In this document: positions 37,329 to 49,044 of the stretch, piece by piece
Layout: every line of letters begins with the position of its first letter
Position numbering within the stretch: the stretch's first letter is position 1
Origin: Diprion similis
Lineage: Eukaryota; Arthropoda; Insecta; Hymenoptera; Diprionidae
Direction: 5' to 3'
Assembly (NCBI RefSeq): GCF_021155765.1
Contig: NC_060118.1
Span: 10,909,646 to 10,973,645 of the forward strand
Length of the DNA: 64,000 nt
Position numbers and translations under genes: made by a program
The notes under the pieces: model-generated
Told to the model about the DNA's origin: nothing
Seen by the model: only the letters and a program-made list of their open reading frames with translations
Database searches by the model: none

Positions 37329-38989
37329 GAGATCGAGAGAACATCAGGGTGAATTATTATCCGCTGACGTATTCAATTGTTTCATTTCTGTCACAATTTC
37401 TATTCACAATCTTTGATTACATATCGTCTATAGATAAATAGGTGTGTGTGTATATATATATATATATTTACTATTTGCAAAGTTCGTTGCTCAGCGCTTC
37501 TTTCTCAGACTCGATTCGATCGAGGGAAAAAATCGATGAATTATTCCCCCGAGATTGATCTGATTTATTGTGATGGCCGTGACAAAGGCACGAGGTTGGT
37601 AGGTCGGTATGATATTATCGTTACGACATAATTATGAGAACCATGTTTATCCAACGTGGCTTTATAACGTAATATTGTGACTCCACGATCCGCAAAGAGA
37701 GTGGGAATCATCCGCGGAGAAGGAAAGAGAAGAGAAAAAAAATTCAAACCGAAACTAGACGTTCGGTATTTCGAGAGATCGGTATCATGATATATCGCTA
37801 ATTATTTGATGATCATCATGATCGAGAATCTGTGATTCATGGAGCTGCTTGCCATGCCTGGCTTAGGAAATCGGTATGTTTAAAATCGATTTATCGATGT
37901 CGAAAAATCGTTATCAAAAAGTTTGAGATCGGTAGCAGAGAAAATTTACGAATCATTTCTGAACTAGAGTGAAAAAAATCATTCCTATAGTCACCTTTTC
38001 TTTACATACTTAAATAGAGATCGATAAAATCGTTAATAAAATCGTTAACTTGACTCATATTTTCCTTCGATTTGTGTATTAAAAAGAAATAAATTTCACG
38101 GTTTATCGACGAGCTTGTAGGTTGCTTGGACAATTTAAGCACCCGTTCTTCGATCGTTTATTTTCTCTTGACCATAAAAAATTCACCCCTTAAAATCCAT
38201 TCAAGTCTTTTAGGGATCAGAAAAAATTGACCTCCTTTATCGCGAGTTTATCAGTCGCCGAATTAATTCACTTCTGAAATTGTCTGCAAATCGTTAAGGA
38301 GGAAGCTGTTTTTTATAATCCTTCGTGATCTGGTGGAGATTTTGCTGCTGTTCGAATTTCAAAAAATTCTTTCTTGTCAGTCGTTTTAACCACGTCACTA
38401 TATACTCGATCACTGACTCACCGGCTCCGTATAATAGCTAGTGTTGCTTGATCGAGGGAGGCGAACGATGCGGATCAAAGGATCAAAGAGGCACATGATT
38501 GCCTCGTCCTCCTAGCATTACGAGCGTCCTGCTCACCCCGAAGGAAATAAATTTACGCAACCTCTGATTTCCCATTTTGTTTCTTCTCACTGCATAGGAG
38601 AGAACCGTTGACCCAAAAATCATTCGAAGTTGTTTCTTATATCTTTTTTTTTTTTAATTATTTCGATCCTTTTTTCGATCGAAAAGAAAACTAAGTGGCA
38701 CTCCGAGTGTCGATTTGTAACCGTCGCTTAGGCTAAAGCAAAATTTTCGATAAGAAATTGGTGTGACGAGCTTGTTCACTTATCGTTAGAAAATGTTTTA
38801 TAGACGTTATGTAGGTACGAAATGCACGAAATGAAAGAAGTGAGAACTCGTCAGTGTCGCAATTATGCGAACGTTATAGCGCAACACTCAATGCTAGAAG
38901 AGATATAAGAAGAAACATTCTAGAAGAACATCATCAATCGACGAATGTAGTATCTATATACATATATTTTGTACCTTTACACCTTGTTT

Positions 38990-39029
<40 letters not shown>

Positions 39030-41319
39030 ATATGTGTACCGATGAAATTTTACAGACCGCCCACTTTCGCGTTTGCCCCACGTACGAATTATGATTTTTT
39101 AGGTCAAGAATCCGCCGCTTTGACTTTAAACACGTTTCTCAAACCTCCGAGGATTTGATTCCGCTGCATGGATTCTTATCGGCTATTCGTATAATCGTTA
39201 CCTGTAAGATGATTGATGATCCTCACTTGGAACAAAACAATTTTGTTCTCCGATTTATCGGTAGGTAGGTGTTGATTATTTTTTGGGGAGGAAACCGGTG
39301 CTTGTATGAATTGGTTTCGGAGAAGGAAAATAATTTGTACTTCCAAAAATTGTTTGAATAAGTAATAAATTACTTTTGACTAGTTGCGATGAAAAGTAAG
39401 CCTGCAACGCTCGAAGGAAGGAAGTCGATTTCAAATTCATGTAAAGGAAAATACGCGAAGTGTGTATAAAGAAGTAAATCGTGATCAGGTTATAAGCCGA
39501 TAACGAATAACTATTACATTTTCTATTCCTCTTTATTCTGTTTTACGGCTTGTTTTTAATTGAATTCTATTTTCATCTTATACACCTTGTGCGATCTATT
39601 CGTGTTCAACGATAAACTATGAAGTCAATTTTATTGGCTTGAGACGAGTAAGAAGGATTCGTTTTATATTCTATTATAAACTTTGTTGCATTACTCGTCA
39701 ATCACCATATAGATAAATGTTTACATAAACAATTTATTTTTCTTTACACTATCTTGTGAATTTCTCCTATCGGTCTCTATTTTTTTAAATTTTCAATCGT
39801 TATAAAACCGTATAACATATTTTTTCTGATTTTCTTTTTATTTTTTCGTTCATTTCTAGAATGAAAAAACTTTACCTTATGTTCATATACGATTTTTTAT
39901 TCGTCGTTGTTTTTCTTCTTCGCAGAGTTTACAGTTTTTTTCAGGAGCAAAAATCAAAGCAAAAAAAAAAAAAAAAAAACTCATCTGCAAGTTAAATTGT
40001 AAACATTTGGTAAAAGTGGAACAAAATTTAGCCAGAGAAAAAAAAAAGCAATGGCGATTCTTTAATTTCCGCCCACGCAACAGTCAGCTTTTCGATTTCA
40101 TTTCAACTTCCCGTCCCGTATTATTCTCCTCATTTCCTACGGCGATTGAACGTCGTGTCCAGAGGATTCTGAGGAACACGCGTGGGTGTCGGAGTGAGAT
40201 GATGTCGTGCGTGTCGCGTGCCTCTGATTTCTAAAGGCACTAAACCACGCGCGTTCCAAGCCTCTCGATTCCAAAGGAACGCTGATTCATTACCAGCGAT
40301 TAGCCAGAGGCGTCGCATTTTTCAAATTTGTCATTTTCTTCCACTAGCGTTACGCTTCTTCATTTCAGATTTTTCAACAAAACTTTCTTTTAACAAAAAA
40401 AAAAAAAAAAAAAAATCAATTCTAATTTTGACTAGTAAATTTTACTAAAATCGGTGCTACAGTTACAATAACCGTTTCAATATTGTTAGAATTACATGAA
40501 AAAATAACAAAAGTAACTGCAATAATTAGTGTGATTACAGTTTTCGACGCTGAATTTTCTGGTTATCCCAACTCAATTCAGTTCACCACATCAAATAATC
40601 GCAATAATTATAAGAAAATAATATAATACAAGTGATGAAAATCAAAAATAATTGTAACACAGACAAGATTTCCTTTCATTTTTTACCCAAAAACTCTATT
40701 TTTCTATCGTATGTATGTACAAGTGAAAAATGAAAAAAAATCAAGTGATGTATAGTGAGCAAAACCGTTGTGGAAATTTCTCTCGTTGCACGTGAACGCC
40801 TGTAGCGAGAATTTAAGACGCGGAAGAATTGCAACTCGATGAAAATCTTATCGGCTATCCCTCGGCTATCGGTGCACTTATCTTTTCACGTGCATGTTCA
40901 TGATCATGCAGTTATGCGCTGGAAGATTATGCATTCGGTTGCCGTAGGAAATTATTATATTATTACGATGTTAAAGTATACGCGTTGGGTCGCAGGTGAT
41001 TCGTACGTCGTCGGGCGACGTGATTCGCGAAAGTGCAAGAACTTTTTTTTTTTACCGAAGACACAAAATCGCCGCTATTTTTAATACTAAACTGTCTAAA
41101 TAATTCACTGCAATTAGCGATCGGAATAAAATTCATTGGCAAATTTTTTCTGATTCAAAAGATGACTTCGTAGAATTTCAAACGATTAAAAAAAAACGAA
41201 TTTCTCGATGCGAATTGCTTCGATAAGAGAACGTCTGATCATTCATTTAATGGATTGACCGAGTAATTTTATTATATCAAGCAATTAATAGCTGCATCGC
41301 TTATATCAGTGATCTGGCA
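36431..41319. other. Gene-poor intergenic sequence with dinucleotide runs
   Basis: No supported gene. (TA)n runs lie at about 37277-37325 and 38992-39022, and a long A run at about 39961-39978. Short open frames such as the one at 36779-37144 on the minus strand have no recognisable domain. Confidence 0.5.
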
Positions 41320-41340
41320 TTATCAGATAGATAAGATAAG
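41320..41340. promoter_or_regulatory. Cluster of GATA sites upstream of the micropeptide gene
   Basis: Within 21 bp there are TTATCA, AGATAG, GATAAG and GATAAG, that is four GATA-factor cores, about 150 bp upstream of the inferred TATA box at 41491. GATA factors drive midgut and fat-body genes in insects. The link to the downstream gene is inference. Confidence 0.4.
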
Positions 41341-41490
41341 CTATGAATCGAGAAGCCTCTGGCATAAATTCATAATCAATTTTGTGGCTATCTTAACGGC
41401 CGCGTTCTACATTTCTTGAATAGACAAAAGCACTCGATCTTCTCGAATATTTACAATAAAATATTATTACATCGCTGGATCTTAAAGCCG

Positions 41491-41529
41491 TATAAGCAGT
41501 CATCCTGAGCTCAGAGCTGAGCAGAAAAG
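41491..41529 (+). promoter_or_regulatory. TATA box and short non-coding exon 1 of the micropeptide gene
   Basis: TATAAG at 41491 is followed by TCAGA at 41511 and a donor AAAAG|GTGAGC at 41529/41530. The matching acceptor CGTTTTTAG ends at 41757. The TATA-to-initiator distance is shorter than ideal, so start could lie a few bases either side. Confidence 0.45.
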
Positions 41530-41772
41530 GTGAGCGTTACTCAATTACAGAATATATTATATTGTACAAAGATCCGCGTCATCTCTTAGCTGTACATATA
41601 ATCGCGATGAATCTACACCGTAAATTAATACACAGACTCCACGTGTGGAGTAGCGGCGAGAAAATTATCTTCAGGAATTCTCAGAGATCGTAGGAAAAAG
41701 CAGATCGCAAAATCTTCTAATTTTCTTCATATTCTAACTTTATCTCTTCGTTTTTAGCTCATACACTTTGCA

Positions 41773-41976
41773 ATGGATCATCACGAAGCAATCCGCGTGG
41801 TGACTTCGAGTGCAGAAATGATGTGCAGTGAAGGAAGAGACGCGATTTCGTTACGCTGGGACAAATTTCGAGCCCGAACTCTTCTGACTCTGATAACCCT
41901 CTTCGCTGTCTGGGCTGCCGTTTTCTTCTCGGTCGGAACGTCGGTCGCCGAAATGGAGGATCACACCGGACATTGA
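41773..41976 (+). CDS. Single-pass membrane micropeptide (67 aa), function unknown
   Basis: The open frame starts 15 bases after a good splice acceptor and ends 61 bases before an AATAAA at 42037-42042, so it has a complete transcript framework. Residues 1-35 are hydrophilic with mixed charges. Residues 36-58 (TLLTLITLFAVWAAVFFSVG and a few more) form a single hydrophobic helix, and a short acidic/His tail (EMEDHTGH) follows. The absence of an N-terminal signal peptide and the basic flank (WDKFRAR) before the helix predict an inside-facing N-terminus. Small insect membrane peptides of this build often modulate pumps, channels or vesicle proteins, but I recognise no specific family. An out-of-frame ORF on the opposite strand is considered a shadow. 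Confidence 0.6.
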   Translation: MDHHEAIRVVTSSAEMMCSEGRDAISLRWDKFRARTLLTLITLFAVWAAVFFSVGTSVAEMEDHTGH

Positions 41977-42036
41977 TAAAATTTATATTTCTCGTCGAAA
42001 CTGCAATTTTTAGTGGCATACTGTAAGCCGTAGTGA

Positions 42037-42042
42037 AATAAA
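42037..42042 (+). terminator. Poly(A) signal of the micropeptide gene
   Basis: Canonical AATAAA 61 bases after the stop codon. Confidence 0.5.
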
Positions 42043-42059
42043 TGAAATGTAATTCGTAA

Positions 42060-44580
42060 GGAGATTCGATTTTCATTTCCTTACAGGTAAAAGAGTTCGA
42101 GAGGTCCTTTTACGTTTCTCAGATCGCCAGGACGATCCGCGTCCGGGATGACAGGAGTCATCACGGTAGGATAGGAGGTTGGAGCACAGAAAAACGGTGC
42201 TATAGTTATTGCGAAAGGTGACTCGCGGGTCGCGATTTGTAAGTTTGTAGCTCGGTAATTGGACGCAACTGCAACCGTTCGTATGTACTTTGCTATACCT
42301 AGTGAAGATGAGCCAAGAGCGTGAGAGGCGGTTTCCTACTCGTCATATCTTCTGACGCGAGAATCCTCGCTGCAATCCGTATCTGTGCATGCAATGGAGC
42401 AATATTAATGCGCTGACGCTTGTTAAGAAGAAATCAGAATGAGAATAAGAAGAAGATAAGCCAAAGGGGAAGAAGATGACTCGAAGCTAGAGGCCTCCGG
42501 GCAGTTGGTTCGACTCTTTCGAATCATCTTCACCACGATTGCATTACATATCGTCGAAGAACCTTGGAGGATGATCTGTGCTCGCAGATATCGCCTTTTG
42601 TTGATCCCCCCCCCCCCCCCCCCCGCCCTCTTACTTCCAGCTTCTTAAACACTCCGAAGGACATTTTCATGCGAAGAAGATGACGAGGGAGAGAGTCACG
42701 GAAAAAACTCGCTCACAACTGTGCTAATTGCAAATTGATGCAAATCACATAATAACGATGTCTCTCTTTGGCAATTCCGACTGCAAACTCTGCGAATTAT
42801 CCTTTCTTCAATGATCCGAGTGATCCTGGTTACCGAGAAATATAACATTCAAATTTGAGCTCAGATTTTTGATGAAAGAGAATCAGAAACGATTTGCAAT
42901 CCACGATCGATAGCTAATACGAAATAATATCGGTGCAGAATTAACGATGTTGATCGCTTATATTACGGAGGATGAATCATCGATCGACAAATTATGCTTA
43001 TAATCCGTGTCTATTTTACGCGCTTACAGCATACAAGGTTCGTTCGATCTTTGATGTTTTCATAAATGATAATTATCTGTCTGTTATATTTTATGGCCAA
43101 CATTCAATCGTTATTTTATATTATATTTGTGGTTAGTGTTGAGCGGTAAGGAAGAACATTGTTGGATGAATAAATTTTCAAGAAATTTGCATAAACAATT
43201 TTTTATCATTTACGCATATTATGCTTAACTAATATTATTACATATTATGTTCGTTCGGAGGAAAGGTTAATTATCACTGGTGAAATATTTATAACACGCG
43301 ATAATTAATACGTCAGCAGCGACATTCAAAGTTCCTTCCTTTATTTATTTATTAATTAATTAAGTTTTGGTCAATTATATCGATACATTATCGTGCTAAT
43401 TCTGTTTTTCCGTTCAAATTCCATATCATCCGCGACGCTACGACTATTAAACAGATATAACAACGTTATATTTTTACGTTTAAATTTTGCGAGAGAAAGT
43501 TATTGCGGCTGTCCGTTATATAGGCGAAGATGCATTAGCTGCGCGGTATCACTGTTACGCGATTGAAAAAAAAATCACAAAGTACCGAGACGTTTAAAGA
43601 TCTCTATTATAGGTATCTTCTAATGGCCAAACGTTGCGATCTAGAAGCTGACACAATCTCCAATTACGATCAAGGATTCTGTCGGTGATATGAAAAATTG
43701 AACGAGAGACATTGAGAAGCTTAAAGAAACTGGAGAAACCCCGGAATCCATCTCCTCACGTCCAAATGGATATTGCATAATTTCTATCAACAGTTGTGTG
43801 GCGCTAATCTCGAGCACAAGGAAATGCTTTCACCCACATACCGCGCCGCTCAAACAATTAACGACAAAAGCGTTTGAAAAATCATTCAGGTGGGGGGGAG
43901 TGGGGGGGGGGGGGGGGGGGGAGGGCAGCAGATGTGGAGATGTGACGATGTAACCGACGGTTGAGAGCCGACAAAGAACGTCCGGAGTAAGAATCATACA
44001 TGAGCGAAGGCGATTCGGGTGATGATGGAACTGCCCGTTTCTTTTCCAATTGAATAAGAATCGAGTCCCGACTTGGATGAGCGAAGAACAATGGATTTGA
44101 TTGACATGACGAACGTCGAGTTTCGATATCCATTCAATTGAAACGAGGATCACAATGAAGATGATTTCATTCGTTAGATATTACTTGAAGATTATGGGAT
44201 GAAAATTTTAATGTGTGTAATCGTTGCGACAACGATTTCAAAATTGTTAGGATTACGAGAAAATGAGGTATAAGTGACCGTTGAATGTGATTGTAGTTTT
44301 TAATACTTTTATATTTATATATATGTATATATATTCTCTAGTTGTTGCAGGGTTGAATCTGTTTGTTAAATTTATTTCAGTTGTCTCGGTTAAACGAGGT
44401 CTCAGCATTGCGATAATTACTAGAAAATATAGCACGAGTGACCGTAATCAAAAGGAATTGCATCAAAAACTACTTTTTTTGGGTACAGTTTAAGGATCTG
44501 TTTTTATTTTTTAACTAGACTATGTTTTCTGCAAGGGGTATTCACTTGTGGAATCGTAAGCCACTTCGAATAGCAGTTGT
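42060..44580. other. Intergenic with two homopolymeric G/C tracts
   Basis: No supported gene. It contains a 19-base C run at 42606-42624 and a G-rich tract at 43890-43926 that includes 20 consecutive G. Open frames near the G tract are Pro- or Gly-runs created by it. Confidence 0.5.
43890..43926 (+). repeat. Long G tract, G-quadruplex candidate
   Basis: GGTGGGGGGGAGTGG followed by 20 G in total and GAGGG gives far more than four G-runs of three or more in under 40 bases, sufficient for intramolecular quadruplex formation in principle. Exact run length is error-prone in sequencing. Confidence 0.6.
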
Positions 44581-45150
44581 TGTGAAATCACTTGAAATCA
44601 CTTGAAATCGTTTAAAATTTTAATCAATCGCATGAAATCGTATAGCATCCCGTAAAATCATATAAAAGCGCATGAAATTGTTTGAAATTCTTTAAAATCA
44701 CATGAAATCGTTTGAAATAGTTTAAAATTGCATGCAATCGCTTGAAATCGTACAGGATCTCTTAAAATGACACAAAATCGCATAAAATTGTATGAGATCG
44801 CTTGAAATCACATGAAATCGCTTGAAATAATTTGAAATTGCATGCAATCGCATAAAATCGTACAAGATCCCTTAAAATGACATAAAATTGCATGAAATTG
44901 TATGAGATCGCTTGAAATCACATGAAATCGCTTGAAATTTCATATGATCGCACGAAATCACATGAAATCCCTTGAAATCGACTAAAATCGACTGAAATGG
45001 CTTGAAATTGTTTTAAATTTCTTGAGAACGTTCGAAATTGATTAAAATTATGTGAAATCGTATGAAATCGTATGAAATTGCAAATCAATTTTTAAAGCAG
45101 TAATTTTAAAGCCACTTGAAATCAGTTAAAATCGCTTGAAATCGTTGAAA
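44581..45150 (+). repeat. 10-bp-period minisatellite with 110-bp higher-order repeat
   Basis: About 50 consecutive 10-bp units of consensus CWTGAAATCG run from 44581 to 45080 with no insertion or deletion breaking the phase, despite many substitutions. A short out-of-phase remnant continues to about 45150. Units also repeat in a larger order of 11: blocks beginning at 44621, 44731 and 44841 correspond unit by unit (for example the third unit of each block is TATAGCATCC, TACAGGATCT, TACAAGATCC). The array has no open reading frame of note. Confidence 0.92.
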
Positions 45151-48100
45151 TAATTCCAACAGCCTGTCATCCAATCCCCGAGTGAATATCCCCTCGATTT
45201 TTCGGTTACGCTAAAAACTGCAAATGAAGACCGTGACTGAAAATTTTGAAAAAAACGGCGTCCATCCGCAGCGCGGTCAGCGGACTTCCACCTTGGCCCA
45301 TTCTCCCGTACTTTCCCAGCCGAGTGTGATAATCGCCTATTATGCGTCTGCACTGGGGTCTGAAGTCTCGGTATCGCGTTGCTATCGCCTGTTTCCAGTT
45401 CCTCAAGTTCACCGGGTGAGCATAAGCGCGTCTTTCGCCGCTCGACTTTCGACTAGTTTTATAATGCATAGACGGCTGCTCGCTTCCCTGTTCACGGGAC
45501 TTCGATTCCAAAATTTCAAATCTAATGGATCTCGCCTTGGCCCACTGCCACCTGGACAAACACGGAGAACAATAAAGATCGTGGCGCAAACTCGTAGCCT
45601 TTACGCCGTTACAGGTTTCTCCTATCGCGTATCAGCTTATTGTAAGACATGCCAAATTTACACCGCATTGGAAAATTACCATTGTTGCTAGTCTTTTCAT
45701 GCTCTTGTGAGATTAGCGTTCATTCACTAGGAATCGAATCCACGATCGATTGACGATCACGAAAACGATTCGATACGTCGCGTGACTGAATTACCGGCTC
45801 ATTAATTTTTAATGGTTAAATTAATCAGAGTCGATGAAACGTGATCTTAATTCTAGTGTTTTTCACAAATGTAAGCGGCCAAGACGCCCAAGTGATTCCG
45901 TGAGTTTGGCTCGAGTGCATATTGAACGTGCCTCACATGATACGCGTTTAAATTAGGTGGAAATCTCTCGATCTAATCAGCGTAAACATATCGCGTTAAC
46001 TTGCCGTTGCAGTTCGTGCAATCTTAGCAGAAATATCCGCCATCCGTGATGCTCGTAGACTCGTAGGAATAATACCTTGTACCGTAATTTACCGTAAGGG
46101 AATTTGTATAGAAAAAGATGATGATAAAACCTGCGGTTTGGAGTAAACAAGATTTGTCGCGTGTATGTAATAATTCACGCCGCGTTGAACAACGAATTAT
46201 TATACTTTTTGAGGTCGGAATTCAACCTTCTCCTTCGCGCGGTTGTCACTGTCATATCGAAGCCGTCCAACCCGTGAATTAACAATTAAAACACCTGCGA
46301 CGCGAGACGAATTAGCACCGAGTTACCCAAGCTTGTTAGTTTTTTGCTCGAGAAGTTGGACACCGGAGTGATTTTTAGGGGGAGGGGGAGGTAAGAAAAG
46401 AAGTCCGTTGCCTGAGAGCCAGATGTTGAAGATGTATACCGTGCAAATTGACCCTGTCAAAATCATTTACTGCAGCACAGCGAGATATAATTGACTTTCT
46501 AGAAACTGCACCGAGAGAGAAAAATGGCTAATATGCGTCACCGAGAATGCCCGTTTAGCAAATGTTGTCAAAATTGTGTTTCAGAATTACCAGACTTGTA
46601 GTCATCGTAGTGATCAATGATAACTGTACCGTATAGAAACCAAAGAAGATGGGCAAAAGCAAATGTTCTTGTAAAAGAATTACTCTTGTGAAACGAGTGG
46701 GCGTTTGTTCGTTCGGTGATTACTTCAACGGTTAGACGGAATACAAATGGATTCATTGAACAGCCGCCCGAGGATAACTCGCTCGTGAAAGAAGCTTGGC
46801 CATAGTTTCAGGCTTTATGCTGTTCCCCTGCGTTACGGATGGTCTGGCCAAAGGATCTCTAGCTGCACCGATCCCCTCCTAGAAGATCCCATTCCAGCTG
46901 CCATGCTTTCGGTTTCGGATGAGCCAAGGCCGTCGCATTGTTTCAGACTCATCATATGCTTTGGTCATTAACGCTCATTTCCATAACACTTTTGCCCCGA
47001 GAAAATGATCGTCATATTTATCCTACATCCCGCAGACTCCGATATAGAAAGATCAAATCGGCACCTGCGATACGCTGGACTCTAGAACTTAGAACCAGGC
47101 TTCCATGCACCGAATCGAGACGAAATTCTAACCGGAACCGGAAGCGAGGATGGGATAAACCGATTTAGGGATGAAAAGAAGGGAAAAGTAGAACCTTTTC
47201 TCGCGGTAATTAATCGTGCTTGGGAGTTATCTTGCCTGAGCAGTCTCGTAGTCCGAGTTTCTGCAACTTTGGAAGCGTTAAGCGGCGTGTAGGCAGAAGC
47301 TGAAGATAACCGGGTATTTGCATATTTACGAGTAGAATCCGAGAGAGGATAGCTGCAGTAGTTTAAACCGTTAACTACTCTCTGTCGCGGAAGAACAGCG
47401 TGATTTTATACATTCAGCGGTAACTACAGGGAAGCGGGAACAAGTATTGATAGTAAATTTCATTCCAATTATAAATTCAAATAAACCGCGTAAGAAAATC
47501 TCGTCATACAGTGTCGTTAAATCGTTATTTTTTTTTTTTTGCATTTTTTTTCTTGTTTTTAGTTTATTATTTTCAATTCCTCTTCCCTTTGATTTTTCTC
47601 TTCTTTTCTCGCTCCCACGCGTCTAACGTAAGCTCGACTTATCTCGCATGAGGAGAAATTCGTTTTCATATCACCTCTGAACCCCCGAGCCTGATCAGCT
47701 TTGATCATCGCTTCCGGGAAATCGGATTTGCATTTTCAGCCACATTCTGAAAACTCGCAGTGTGCAAATGTAGTGATACATCTATATATGAATATAATTA
47801 ATTAGTAGCTGTACATAATTCAGCCACAAGAAAGAAAAAAAATAAATAAAAAATAAATAAAACAACTTGCGTGAGAATTGACGAAGAGTTTGGTAATTCT
47901 GGGTTAAATTTCGATCCACGTTTCATCACGATAAAAAAAAAAAAAGACAGAGAGAAACGTTAATATACTCTCACGATTCGATCTTGTTCAACGGTTTCGT
48001 TTACACCGTCGAAGAACGGTGTTAATTACCTGCACCCGTCCAAAAATCAGCTCTCGATCAACAATCGCTCCCTGATTCGGTAATGGGTTAATAGCTAAAT

Positions 48101-48690
48101 AGGTGTAAGATTTAAATCTCCGATCAAAAGAGCACGGTGCAAAGAAGAATGTGAAAAGGAGGATCGATCGATCGCGTGCGGTTAGATCCGATGCACGGAT
48201 GAGCAATGACGGTCGATGCGAAACGAACGAAACGAGAGACAGATGCGGACTTTGAAGCAGGGGGAAATCTCGACGACTGGGGGCAGCAGGCTGGCACCGT
48301 GAAGATGTTACTCTACTTGCAGTGTTTCACTTTCACTAACCCCGGCCCTCCCACGAGCCGATCTCCCGATGTCCCGGAGATGGGACTGAGGCCCCCACCA
48401 GGTTAGCCCACGAGGCTTCTTCCCCTCGCTCCTCGGGGCGGGTCAGTGGCGTCGTCGTGAGGTCGAGCCATGCTTTGGACGGCTTTGGATGTTCGCCGGA
48501 GAGACGAGGGGTAGAGAGGGGCGAGTGGCGGTAGACAGAGCCGAAGAAAAGTCACCAGGAATCAAGTCACCCTGATGATCATCGCGCGGGTTCGCGCCTA
48601 ACGCCGCTGCATTTGATGTTCGCTGGGTGGTGGGGGGCCTCCTCGATCCCCGGACACTCTGGGTTCAATCGTCGGGGTGAGATCTACGGA
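45151..48690. other. Intergenic upstream of CPAP1 gene 3
   Basis: No supported gene. Overlapping open frames on both strands at about 45206-45691 (127 and 155 aa) lack recognisable domains or splice context; they could be part of an unknown dispersed repeat. About 48200-48660 is GC-rich promoter-proximal sequence with many CpG and no supported coding frame. Confidence 0.45.
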
Positions 48691-48692
48691 GG

Positions 48693-48727
48693 TATATATG
48701 TACCCCGAATAGTCCTCCGTAGTCAGT
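48693..48727 (+). promoter_or_regulatory. TATA box and initiator of CPAP1 gene 3
   Basis: TATATATG at 48693-48700 is followed 30 bp later by the initiator TCAGT at 48723. A non-coding exon 1 follows (48723-48775, donor CAG|GTGAGT), joined to the acceptor AATTTCAG ending at 49011. Confidence 0.7.
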
Positions 48728-49044
48728 CACCTTCTGACTTACCTTTGATCGACTCTTCTCGAGAGGATCAGTCAGGTGAGTTCCTCCTTCTTCTGTGTGT
48801 TTTTTATCTTTCTTTCTTTTTTTGTGAATCGCTTATATGGCACGCACGTAGCCACGAGTTTCGCGGTTTTCTCAGTCTCAGATACTGTTTGCCAGTGATA
48901 AATTCACCTCGAGATATCGAGCTTAGATTCAGTTGTTGAATTTTCGAAGTGGCATTGTCGTTCAGAGTTTCGTTTATTATCAGCACGATTTAATCCAGTT
49001 CTTAATTTCAGAATTACACCTTAAGGAAGGCAGCACCAACAATC

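Noticed and set aside
45206-45691. 155-aa plus-strand and 127-aa minus-strand ORFs
   Set aside because: Both strands are open over the same stretch, no splice context, no promoter or poly(A) fit; an unknown repeat is possible but unsupported.
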